From assembly GCA_014378085.1 (NCBI GenBank), contig JACMOJ010000033.1, forward strand, positions 1 to 6,055: 6,055 nt of DNA, written 5' to 3'. This document shows positions 1-6,040 of the stretch, one piece after another. The stretch comes from Burkholderiales bacterium (lineage in GTDB: Bacteria; Pseudomonadota; Gammaproteobacteria; Burkholderiales; Usitatibacteraceae). The notes beneath the pieces are model-generated. The model saw only the letters and a list, made by a program, of their open reading frames with translations. It did not search any database and was not told the DNA's origin. A program made the position numbers and the translations under genes. Position 1 is the stretch's first letter. Every line of letters begins with the position of its first letter.

Positions 1-616
1 CCGCTGTCCCGATTGCCGCCGCATTACCAGTCGTCACTGCGCCGTTGGAAGCTTGGAATACACCAGCGCCGGCGTTAATCGAGACGGGTGCTGCACCCGA
101 TGCTGACACAAACGAAATTTGGCCGCTTTCGACGTTCACAATCAAGTTCCCGCCGCTGACCGCGAACGTGACGTCTGTGCCGCGAATTCCGATGGTCGCA
201 CCTGCCGCACGATAGGCCACCGCCTGTGGACGGGCCTTACCAATGAAGCCAGTGACAGCACGCATACCGCCAATGATGAGCGAAAGCAACACAGTGCTCT
301 GGCCGGGGTTAGCTTGGTTGTAGGAATAAGTTGTGACGGCGAAGGTCGAGTTAGCTGAGAGAGAAACGATTTGGCCGTCCAGAAAGCGGAGAACGATACT
401 GGATCTTGGACCAGTGGTGATGGATTCACCCTGATTCACGTTGTCACCTTGCCGCAATGCACGACTCGCTGCCGCCGGCGAACCAGGAGCGACAACGGCG
501 GATGCCGTGGCGGTACCGGCCAGCTCAAATACCGTTGCAACTTGTGCCAGCGCCAATCCAGCACTCGCGACAAACGAAAACAACACTAGCGAAAACAAGC
601 GATGAAAGTACTTCAT
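1..616 (-). CDS. Secreted FecR-domain protein, N-terminal part (C-terminus beyond window)
   Basis: The frame is open from ATG at 616 to the window edge: 205 codons without a stop. A GAAGGGG ribosome binding site lies 4 bases upstream, which supports this start. Residues 1-24 form a classic signal peptide (basic MKYFHR start, hydrophobic core, cleavage after ALA, before Q25), so the product is exported. Residues about 55-170 fit the FecR domain: RQGDNVNQGESITTG, FLDGQIVSLSANS (79-90), SLIIGGMRAVTGFIG (112-126) and TIGIRGTDVTF (141-151), the last being the family's hallmark GxRGT turn followed by beta-strands. After residue 170 the sequence becomes rich in A, G, N, S and T, like a linker or the start of a repetitive region. 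Classical FecR is an inner-membrane anti-sigma regulator; this protein instead begins with a cleavable signal and has no cytoplasmic anti-sigma segment, so it is more likely a periplasmic or surface protein. It lies 64 bases after the TPR-like gene on the same strand and probably shares its transcript. Total length and C-terminal domains are unknown. Confidence 0.88.
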   Translation of the reverse strand, partial: MKYFHRLFSLVLFSFVASAGLALAQVATVFELAGTATASAVVAPGSPAAASRALRQGDNVNQGESITTGPRSSIVLRFLDGQIVSLSANSTFAVTTYSYNQANPGQSTVLLSLIIGGMRAVTGFIGKARPQAVAYRAAGATIGIRGTDVTFAVSGGNLIVNVESGQISFVSASGAAPVSINAGAGVFQASNGAVTTGNAAAIGTA

Positions 617-620
617 ATGT

Positions 621-627
621 CCCCTTC
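621..627 (-). promoter_or_regulatory. Ribosome binding site of the FecR-domain gene
   Basis: GAAGGGG on the minus strand sits 4 bases before ATG 616. It is one of the best Shine-Dalgarno matches in the window, and it fixes the start of a gene whose stop is not visible. Confidence 0.7.
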
Positions 628-680
628 AAAAATGAGTTACTGCGTAAAACTTACGTGAACCGATGCTACTGCATTACGGC

Positions 681-1394
681 TTAACTTGCTAAATCTTTTG
701 CCTCTAAATGATTTGTTAACTCTTTACAGATCCGATGACTCGTCATTGCCGGCTCAGTACAAACGGTCGGCACTGCCCCACGCCGATAGGCGATGGCGAG
801 CACGTCCTCTTTATGCCGCTGCGCCAGGTGTCTCACTGCGCGCAGCACGTCCTGCTGTGTGCTCGTTTCCAGCACGGGCCAGTTGGCAAGACCTAAATCG
901 ATTGCGGTGCCCAGTACGGGTGTCTCGCGCGCACCCAACACAGCCGCCCGGCTAATGGCCTGCTCCAGCGCCGCCTTACCACCCGGCAACAAATTTTGCG
1001 CGAAAAGATGATCCGATGCATAGGCAAGTGATGCCCACGCATATCCTGAGGTGGGTTGCGCGACAACCGATGCGCGCGAAGCTCGATACGCCGCTGAATA
1101 ATCGGGCCCGATGGCAGCGCCACTGACCGACCGTGGCTGGTAGTAGACCCGCGCTAGCGCATTCCAATAGTGTCCGTTTTGCGGCGCGAGGCTCACCGCT
1201 AACGTGGCCTCGGCTTCGATACTTTTCCAGCTGGCGTAGTCCAGAGTTGCTCCGGTTGCGGCGCGGGTTTTGTCGGCGTCGTAGAGTATGCCGTTCACCG
1301 CTGCGATGGTCTCATCCGCAACGGCATGGCGAACGGAAACCACCGCGGCTGCTGCCAAGGCAAGTATCATCACCAATGGCAGCAAAAGGCGCAT
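681..1394 (-). CDS. Secreted or membrane-anchored TPR-like protein, VpsP-like EPS accessory protein
   Basis: This 237-residue protein starts with a hydrophobic segment (residues 3-21, MRLLLPLVMI onward) that could be a signal peptide cleaved near AVA 24-26 or an uncleaved anchor, placing the rest in the periplasm. The body is alpha-helical and resembles degenerate TPR repeats: W56-Y85 (EAEATLAVSLAPQNGHYWNA core), A101-L130 (SRASVVAQPTSGYAWASLAY core) and G138-W172. Two cysteines, C212 and C223, near the C-terminus could form a disulfide. ATG 1394 overlaps the kinase stop in a TGATG junction, and an AAAGGAG site lies 10 bases upstream inside the kinase's last codons, so translation is probably coupled. 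The size, the N-terminal segment and the position directly after the autokinase recall VpsP-family polysaccharide biosynthesis proteins; that match is from memory and mainly contextual. No catalytic motif is visible. A scaffold or assembly role for the export complex is inference. Confidence 0.85.
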   Translation of the reverse strand: MRLLLPLVMILALAAAAVVSVRHAVADETIAAVNGILYDADKTRAATGATLDYASWKSIEAEATLAVSLAPQNGHYWNALARVYYQPRSVSGAAIGPDYSAAYRASRASVVAQPTSGYAWASLAYASDHLFAQNLLPGGKAALEQAISRAAVLGARETPVLGTAIDLGLANWPVLETSTQQDVLRAVRHLAQRHKEDVLAIAYRRGAVPTVCTEPAMTSHRICKELTNHLEAKDLAS

Positions 1395-3697
1395 CAGGCT
1401 TCCGCTCCTTTACCGGGTTTACCTTTCGGACCATAACCATAAGCGTAATACCCTTTGTAGCCGCGATAACGACCATAGCCGGAATATTCGCCGTAGTACT
1501 TTTCGGCGCGCTCTAAGTCAAGCTGGTTCAACACCACACCAAGGATTGGCGCATTCGCCATCGCAAGACGTTTCAAACCGCCTCGCGCGAGTGGGAGCGG
1601 TGTTGTATTTGCCCTGACCACATAAAGTACGGTATCTGCCAATTGTGAAAGCACAACGGCGTCGCTCACTAACTGAACCGGCGGCGAGTCGATCAATACA
1701 ATATCAAACGCCTCTTTGAGCTTTTCAATGACTTCCGCAAACTTAGCCGACGACAACATCTCAAGCGGGTTGGGCGGAATAAAACCGGCCGTCATAATGT
1801 GAAAGCCGCCTTGCTCATGACGGACGATACATTCCGACGCCGACGCGACTCCCGACACAAGATGAGATAGGCCTTTGTGATCCTTATCCACGCCGATCAC
1901 GCGGTTGATCTTAGGGCGACGCAAATCAGCGTCGATCAGCAATACACGCTTGATTTGAGCCAACGCACAAGCCAAATTAAACGACACCGTTGTTTTGCCC
2001 TCTTCCGGCACCGACGAGGTAATGACAATCACTTTCTTCTGCACATCAAGTGCGCTCATCAGCACACTGGTACGGATGGTGCGAATAGATTCGGAAAAGA
2101 GCGACTGGCTATCGGTCAGAAATGCCATCTCTGTTTTCATCGACTTCTTACCTGTCGTGGCCATCTTTTGTAGATAACCCAACATCGGCACACCCAGCCG
2201 CGCTTCTACTTCGCCAGCCGTATTAATAGTGTTGTTGATACGATCCAACAGCAGCGACAACATCATGCCGATAATGAGCGCAACCGCTGAGGCAATCGCT
2301 ACAATCTGAGACTTCTTGGGTGCATACGCGCCGCTCGGAACAATTGCGGGGTCGACCACCCGCGCAACGGTAGATTGCAAGTCTGTGGAAGCGTTGGTTT
2401 CTTTGGCGCGGTTTAAGAACATGTCATACAACTGACGGTTCGACTGCGCCTCGCGCTCCAGTACGCCGAGCTGGAACTCTTTGCGGTTTATGCCTTGAAT
2501 CTCCGCCTTGCTTTGGCCAAGCGCACTCGAAATGGCTTGCTCATTCGCACGTGCGACTTCGTATTCTTTTGCCACACCAGCAACAACACTTTCAACTTGC
2601 CGCTTGGTGTTGTCACGCGCGGCGGCGAGCTCGGCGTTAGCCTGCAACATGCGCGGATGTTCCGGGCCATAACGTTTGGAGGCATCCGCAAGACGGCGCT
2701 CGGCTTCGGCCTCAAGCTCCTTCATTTTTTGCACCGTCGGGTGACGCAACACGGCCGGGATGGATTCCAATCCTCCAGCCGTCTTACCCTGTTTTGCCCC
2801 CTGCACTTGGTTAAACAAACTCTCCGCTTCGGCGCGCTTGGTACGTGCACTCACCAAGCCGCTGGTCGCTTCTTCCAACGCCTTTGAAGCACCGGATAAG
2901 GCAACACCCTTTGCATCAACAATACGCTCACGTTCGCGATAATCCTGCAACGAACGCTCCGAGCTATTGAGTTTTTGGCGCAGGTCACCCATTTGATCGC
3001 CCAGCCATGCACTGGCTTTTTGTGTCATCTTAATCTTTGATTCAAGATCATTTTCGATAAACGTATCGGCCAACGTATTTGGCGCTTTTGCCGCAAGCTC
3101 TTTATCAAAGGCAGTGAAGCTAATCTGCACCAGCTGGCTGTTACGTACTGGCTGCACTTGCAGATCACTCATGAATTCGCGGATCGCCGCCTTTGTCACC
3201 GCGTCTTCACTTATCGGCTCGCTGGACTTAAACCAATTAAGTGGATTCAGCGCTTTCAGGCTATCGCTGGATTGCGCCTGACGCGGATCGTAATCCGGGT
3301 GGGTAGCCAGCTTGAGCTTTTCCACTACTTTGCGCGCGAGCTCACGAGACTTGATGATCTCCACCTGCGTTTGGTAGTACTCGCGGTTACCACCGCCCAT
3401 AGCGTTATAGACCTCTTCAATCGACACAACCTTGGCTTTGTTTTGCTCGATCATTAACACGGTGGTGGAACGATACAACGGCCGCATCGAAAACACCACC
3501 AGCGTCGTAATCAGCGCGACCAATGCTACTAGCCCGAAGATGCTCCACTTGCGCTTAGCAATTGAGCGCCAGTACTCAACAAGGTCAAGCGTCTCACCTT
3601 CGGTTTGCGTCTGGAGGCCCATGCCCATGCCGTCAGCCATCTGTCCCTGCATGGCGTTTGGGATGGGTAATCTGCCAGGAAATGTACGGTCGTTCAT
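1394..3697 (-). CDS. Polysaccharide co-polymerase with BY-kinase domain (Wzc/VpsO-type tyrosine autokinase)
   Basis: This 767-residue inner-membrane protein controls EPS chain length and export through cycles of autophosphorylation. Domains in order: a Met/Gly-rich N-terminal tail (1-35); the Wzz domain beginning at LDLVEYWRSIAKRKW, with the first membrane helix at about 52-70; a long periplasmic part with coiled coils (about 225-300 and 325-425) containing RYGPEHPRM (342-350); a GNVR-like segment (405-434); and the second membrane helix (463-484). The cytoplasmic kinase follows. It has the ExxRxxR oligomerisation motif (E536, R539, R542), Walker A SSVPEEGKTT (561-570, K568), Walker A' VLLIDADLRRP (585-595, D589 and D591) and Walker B IVLIDSPP (666-673, D670). 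The C-terminal tail has ten tyrosines between 734 and 755, the usual phosphorylation cluster. All key kinase motifs are intact, and the fused form is typical of proteobacterial Wzc/VpsO proteins of 700-770 residues. The start follows the export-gene stop by 9 bases; its ribosome site is weak (AAAGA), so coupling with the upstream gene is likely. Confidence 0.96.
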   Translation of the reverse strand: MNDRTFPGRLPIPNAMQGQMADGMGMGLQTQTEGETLDLVEYWRSIAKRKWSIFGLVALVALITTLVVFSMRPLYRSTTVLMIEQNKAKVVSIEEVYNAMGGGNREYYQTQVEIIKSRELARKVVEKLKLATHPDYDPRQAQSSDSLKALNPLNWFKSSEPISEDAVTKAAIREFMSDLQVQPVRNSQLVQISFTAFDKELAAKAPNTLADTFIENDLESKIKMTQKASAWLGDQMGDLRQKLNSSERSLQDYRERERIVDAKGVALSGASKALEEATSGLVSARTKRAEAESLFNQVQGAKQGKTAGGLESIPAVLRHPTVQKMKELEAEAERRLADASKRYGPEHPRMLQANAELAAARDNTKRQVESVVAGVAKEYEVARANEQAISSALGQSKAEIQGINRKEFQLGVLEREAQSNRQLYDMFLNRAKETNASTDLQSTVARVVDPAIVPSGAYAPKKSQIVAIASAVALIIGMMLSLLLDRINNTINTAGEVEARLGVPMLGYLQKMATTGKKSMKTEMAFLTDSQSLFSESIRTIRTSVLMSALDVQKKVIVITSSVPEEGKTTVSFNLACALAQIKRVLLIDADLRRPKINRVIGVDKDHKGLSHLVSGVASASECIVRHEQGGFHIMTAGFIPPNPLEMLSSAKFAEVIEKLKEAFDIVLIDSPPVQLVSDAVVLSQLADTVLYVVRANTTPLPLARGGLKRLAMANAPILGVVLNQLDLERAEKYYGEYSGYGRYRGYKGYYAYGYGPKGKPGKGAEA
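1405..1411 (-). promoter_or_regulatory. Internal ribosome binding site for the TPR-like gene
   Basis: AAAGGAG on the minus strand lies inside the last codons of the kinase gene, 10 bases before ATG 1394. With the TGATG stop/start overlap it supports ATG 1394 as the start and suggests coupled translation of the two proteins. Confidence 0.65.
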
Positions 3698-3706
3698 TAG
3701 CAGTCT

Positions 3707-4309
3707 TTAAAAAAAACTTTCTTCAACAGTCAGGATGTCACCTGGCTGCACTGACGCGTCAAGCGCGATACGGATGGCGTTGCCTTTCACGTCATCTTCG
3801 CGGATGACGTTGATTTTTTCCTTTGATGCACGCTCTTTAAAACCGCCAGCAATCGAGATCGCCTTCCGCACGGTGAGCCCCGGCACATACGGATAACCGC
3901 CAGGTTTGTCGACTTGTCCATTCACGAAGAAATTACGGTACTCACCGATGGTGACGGTTACCTGCGGATTCAGCAAATATCGCCCTTTCAGGCCTTTGGC
4001 GATAAAATCTTCGAGCTCACCCACAGTCATGCCGCGGACACGAATTTCGCCTAAGTATGGGAACGACAACGTACCCGCATCCGAGAGCCGCACTTTTTCA
4101 CGCTTCAGGTCATCTTCACCAACCACCTGTACGGAAATCACGTCCCCCACCCCCAGCTTGTAAGCAGAAAGGTTAGCCGTGCTCGCACCCGCCGTGTTCG
4201 TCACACGATTAGGATTCGACTGGGCGCTGGCGAACTGAACGCTCAACAAAAGAGAAAGCGAAAATGCCAAGACAATACGCATTAAAGACTTTGATACGCC
4301 GACAACCAT
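3707..4309 (-). CDS. Polysaccharide export protein, short EpsE/VpsN type, with one SLBB domain
   Basis: Member of the Wza/OPX family, which forms the periplasmic and outer-membrane exit route for polysaccharide. From ATG 4309 it has 200 residues. A signal peptide (1-29) ends at FASA before Q30. The poly-export domain covers about 50-121, opening with YKLGVGDVISVQVVGEDDL and including LSFPYLGEIRVRGMTVGELE (81-100) and LLNPQVTVTI (112-121). One SLBB domain follows (about 126-175; FFVNGQVDKPGGYPYVPGLT). The C-terminus ends VEESFF, a common family ending. An in-frame GTG at 4339 would add ten residues, but the only good Shine-Dalgarno, GGGAAG, lies inside that extension 9 bases before ATG 4309; a third start at 4282 would leave the shortest signal peptide but has no ribosome site. 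There is no cysteine, so it is not a Wza-like lipoprotein, and with a single SLBB domain it is about half the length of Wza. It probably works with the barrel protein and the downstream kinase. Confidence 0.93.
   Translation of the reverse strand: MVVGVSKSLMRIVLAFSLSLLLSVQFASAQSNPNRVTNTAGASTANLSAYKLGVGDVISVQVVGEDDLKREKVRLSDAGTLSFPYLGEIRVRGMTVGELEDFIAKGLKGRYLLNPQVTVTIGEYRNFFVNGQVDKPGGYPYVPGLTVRKAISIAGGFKERASKEKINVIREDDVKGNAIRIALDASVQPGDILTVEESFF
3709..3748 (-). repeat. Imperfect hairpin followed by an eight-T run at the end of the export gene
   Basis: On the minus strand CAGCCAGG and CCTGACTG (3748-3741 and 3734-3727) form an 8-bp stem with one mismatch around a 6-base loop. Ten bases later comes T8 (3716-3709), which encodes the final Phe-Phe and enters the TAA stop. 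The spacer is too long for a standard intrinsic terminator. It may be only coding sequence, or it may weaken transcription into the kinase gene. Confidence 0.3.
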
Positions 4310-4423
4310 TACTAAATACTTCCCAAAAAGATACAACACCTAACAACAGAAAAGCGCCCACGATTACCGAAGCAAGAGCTCTCTACTACTTACGCAACTA
4401 AGAACACAAGCGACTTCGGTAAT
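4310..4423 (-). other. Gap between barrel and export genes with a perfect 10-bp inverted repeat
   Basis: This is the largest gap between adjacent genes in the block. ATTACCGAAG (4363-4372) and CTTCGGTAAT (4414-4423) are perfect inverted repeats 41 bases apart, and the second arm directly abuts the barrel gene's TAA. An AGAGCTCT palindrome lies in the loop (4375-4382). In RNA the arms could form a stem just after the barrel stop codon; no T-run follows, so it does not look like a simple terminator. An mRNA-stability element, a processing site or a two-site operator are all possible. I found no convincing -35/-10 pair here. Confidence 0.55.
4319..4324 (-). promoter_or_regulatory. Ribosome binding site deciding the export-gene start
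   Basis: GGGAAG on the minus strand lies 9 bases before ATG 4309 and inside the possible GTG-started extension at 4339. It is why the ATG was chosen over the longer frame. Confidence 0.6.
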
Positions 4424-5656
4424 TTAGAGCGTTGCGCCAAAGGTAATCATGTAAAGATTCTTTTTGTAGTTGAATCCCGACACGTTGGAGTCACGGGTGG
4501 TGAAGTTGTATTCGCCACCAACAGACAACCAACGCATGAGCTTGTAATTTAGTTTCAAACCATACGCGTCGGTGTTGTCGTTACGCACATTGCCGACAAA
4601 TTCATCATCGTTACGCGAGAGCGAAACGATGGACGTCAGACGCGGATCCCATGCGTGTGTCCACGCGGCGCCGTATTTCTTGGCAAGCGTGAAATCGCCC
4701 AAGCCGGTCGACTCATTCACCGACTTCGTAGTGTAAAAATCAAACTTTGAATAGCTCAACGGCTTCCAGCTGATGTTGGCTTCCCAACCGGTGCCGGAAA
4801 AGTCCTTGCGCGACGCGACTTTAAAGTCTTTCTTCAACTGACCAACTTTCACGGTGCCAGACGTTGCCGCCGTTGCATCCCATGTCACACCAGCGAGGTA
4901 ACGCGTCTCTGTACTGTCTTGCAGCGAAGTCGACAACTTGTAATCGAGCTTTGCTTGACGTGCTTCAAGGATCAGGGAAGTCTTAGGCGCAACCTTGAAG
5001 AAGAAACGCCCGCCAATACTGTCGGTGTTACGGTCACTAGCGAGTGTGGTTGCACGGTTATTTTGATAACGTTTATCGAGCGTGCCAGCCTCGACTTCAA
5101 TACGACCCTTGGCGTCATTCGCGCCATAAGCAAACAGCGCGTTAACCGATGTGCTGCGGAATTCGTCAGGCGTTCCGGCGATACCCCGATCGGTCGAACC
5201 GCGCGGATCATGGCCGCCAATGTAATCACCGAAAAGCTTCAACCCCATGCTTGAAGATGGGACAAACTCGCCAAAAGCATCCAGCTTGTAATCCGTGTAG
5301 TCATCGGCGCTGCTTGAAGAGAACTTGCCCGCTTTCAAATCATAGCCCAAACCAAATTGTGAAGCCGCGCCTTTGATATCCAAACGGGCACCAGGGTTAT
5401 AGACCTGTGTGTTGGAGGCTTTTTTGTTGGTGTTGGTCAGGAACAGGTTGTCGTCACGGCCGAACGAAAGATTGAAGTACGGTGTAAGCGAAACGCCATC
5501 CATCAACGGAATCGGACGCGGGCCTTCTTTGTCGACGGGTTTACCGGTATCAGGAATTTTGTAGGATGGCGAAACTGGGCCTGATTGTGCGCCGGCGAAC
5601 AGACAAAACGTCGCCAAGGATGTACCTACAGCAACCACGAGCTTGCGACTTTTCAT
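4424..5656 (-). CDS. Outer-membrane beta-barrel protein of an EPS cluster (VpsM/EpsL-like)
   Basis: This 410-residue protein has a signal peptide (MKSRKLVVAVGTSLATFCLF core, cleavage probable after AGA at residue 23), then a proline-rich linker (about 27-50), then alternating polar/hydrophobic strands to the C-terminus (about 55-410). Clear strands include LTPYFNLSFGRDDNLFL (57-73), GIAGTPDEFRSTSVNALFAY region (158-177), GGRFFFKVAPKTSLILEARQ (215-234), AYGLKLNYKLMRWLSVGGEYN (364-384) and a final LYMITFGATL. The FGRDDNLFL segment and the overall pattern match putative beta-barrel porin 2 (BBP2-type) proteins, which in EPS clusters are called VpsM or EpsL and sit next to export genes. Its role is inferred: a channel or anchor for polysaccharide in the outer membrane, beside the non-lipidated export protein encoded next. 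ATG 5656 is the only sensible start for the signal peptide; the ribosome site (TGGGAT, about 5 bases away) is modest. It is first in the visible gene block. Confidence 0.88.
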   Translation of the reverse strand: MKSRKLVVAVGTSLATFCLFAGAQSGPVSPSYKIPDTGKPVDKEGPRPIPLMDGVSLTPYFNLSFGRDDNLFLTNTNKKASNTQVYNPGARLDIKGAASQFGLGYDLKAGKFSSSSADDYTDYKLDAFGEFVPSSSMGLKLFGDYIGGHDPRGSTDRGIAGTPDEFRSTSVNALFAYGANDAKGRIEVEAGTLDKRYQNNRATTLASDRNTDSIGGRFFFKVAPKTSLILEARQAKLDYKLSTSLQDSTETRYLAGVTWDATAATSGTVKVGQLKKDFKVASRKDFSGTGWEANISWKPLSYSKFDFYTTKSVNESTGLGDFTLAKKYGAAWTHAWDPRLTSIVSLSRNDDEFVGNVRNDNTDAYGLKLNYKLMRWLSVGGEYNFTTRDSNVSGFNYKKNLYMITFGATL

Positions 5657-5760
5657 GTAAATCCCATCGGAGTAATTGTATTAACTAATTGATTTTATTG
5701 GTTTTATTGCATGTGAAGATAAATAGTTGGTCCGTGCTTATTTTGCCGAAAAGTACTATT
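5657..5760 (-). promoter_or_regulatory. AT-rich leader, probable promoter region of the EPS genes
   Basis: The stretch just upstream of the barrel gene is much richer in A and T than the genes around it, as expected for a promoter and 5' leader. On the minus strand it has two near-perfect tandem 9-mers, CAATAAAAC and CAATAAAAT (5709-5692), followed by a degenerate third, CAATTAGTT (5691-5683). No -35/-10 pair with good spacing and no sigma-54 site stood out, so the start point is not assigned. Confidence 0.4.
5683..5709 (-). repeat. Three tandem 9-base units in the leader
   Basis: The minus-strand units CAATAAAAC, CAATAAAAT and CAATTAGTT are contiguous. The first two differ in one base and the third is degenerate. 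The array lies 27-53 bases before the barrel start. It could be regulator binding sites or simply AT-rich low-complexity sequence. Confidence 0.4.
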
Positions 5761-6019
5761 GAACCAGCTTATCAATCCGCGCGGATGCGATGAATGGATA
5801 TGCTACTGACACACGCCAACAAGGTCAAACAAAAATACGCCGGCGTCGACATAGACGTGTAACAATTCCGATCCAAGCAATGACGCAGTAATGCTTCCCC
5901 TGCTCGCCCCCGCACCATCGACAACTTCGCCTAAACTACGAGGACGGCACTGCCGAAACGATGTTGACCAAGGTTGCTAGAGCGTCGGACGAACGCAACG
6001 CGGAATTCAGCGTGTTACT
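5761..6019. other. Stretch without a supportable gene; only short broken frames
   Basis: No frame gives a recognisable protein with start, ribosome site and stop. Three short frames have gene-like composition: plus ATG 5795 coding MDMLLTHANKVKQKYAGVDI plus two residues; a plus frame ending ERNAEFSVLLP that runs into the C run; and a minus frame of about 57 codons containing ASRGSITASLLGSELLHVYV. The first plus and the minus frame are codon-aligned on opposite strands, so at most one is real there. This may be decayed or end-truncated coding sequence, or plain intergenic DNA. A 10-bp palindrome, ACGCCGGCGT, is at 5837-5846. Confidence 0.35.
5775..5786. repeat. Perfect 12-bp palindrome upstream of the barrel gene
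   Basis: ATCCGCGCGGAT reads identically on both strands and sits about 120 bases before the barrel start, at the edge of the AT-rich leader. Its position would suit a dimeric regulator's operator, but no regulator is in view and a single palindrome can occur by chance. Confidence 0.35.
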
Positions 6020-6040
6020 CCCCCCCCCCCCCCCCCCCCC
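6020..6040. repeat. Run of 21 C near the window end
   Basis: An unbroken C run starts at the end of GTGTTACTC and is followed by a C-rich tail to the window end. Such a run is rare in bacterial genomes. Read from the other strand it is poly-G, the common no-signal artefact of two-colour sequencing, so a contig-end error is the first explanation. A true phase-variable homopolymer cannot be excluded from sequence alone. Confidence 0.9.

Noticed and set aside
142..429. 95-residue minus-strand frame within the FecR gene region
   Set aside because: It is another reading frame of the same strand. The frame from ATG 616 has a signal peptide, a strong ribosome site and a complete FecR domain, while this one has no recognisable content.
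643..655. Small hairpin CGTAA-AAC-TTACG between the TPR-like and FecR genes
   Set aside because: A 5-bp AT-containing stem without a T-run is too weak to call a terminator and occurs easily by chance.
1133..2887. Several plus-strand open frames of 60-130 residues opposite the kinase and TPR-like genes
   Set aside because: They are antisense shadows of strongly supported genes, rich in Arg, Ser and His, with no domain or ribosome site.
4310..4339. GTG start at 4339 for the export protein
   Set aside because: It would add ten residues before the signal peptide, and the good GGGAAG ribosome site lies inside that extension, correctly spaced for ATG 4309.
4919..5254. 111-residue plus-strand frame opposite the barrel gene
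   Set aside because: Antisense to a well-supported beta-barrel gene and without any family motif.
5657..5800. Specific sigma-70 or sigma-54 promoter elements for the barrel gene
   Set aside because: AT-rich hexamers occur, but none paired as -35/-10 with acceptable spacing and match, and no GG-N10-GC site was found.
5795..5863. Possible IS110-like transposase N-terminus (YAGVDID resembles the family's GIDV start)
   Set aside because: The frame stops after 22 codons, and the required following motifs are absent in all frames, so the likeness is too short to call a mobile element.
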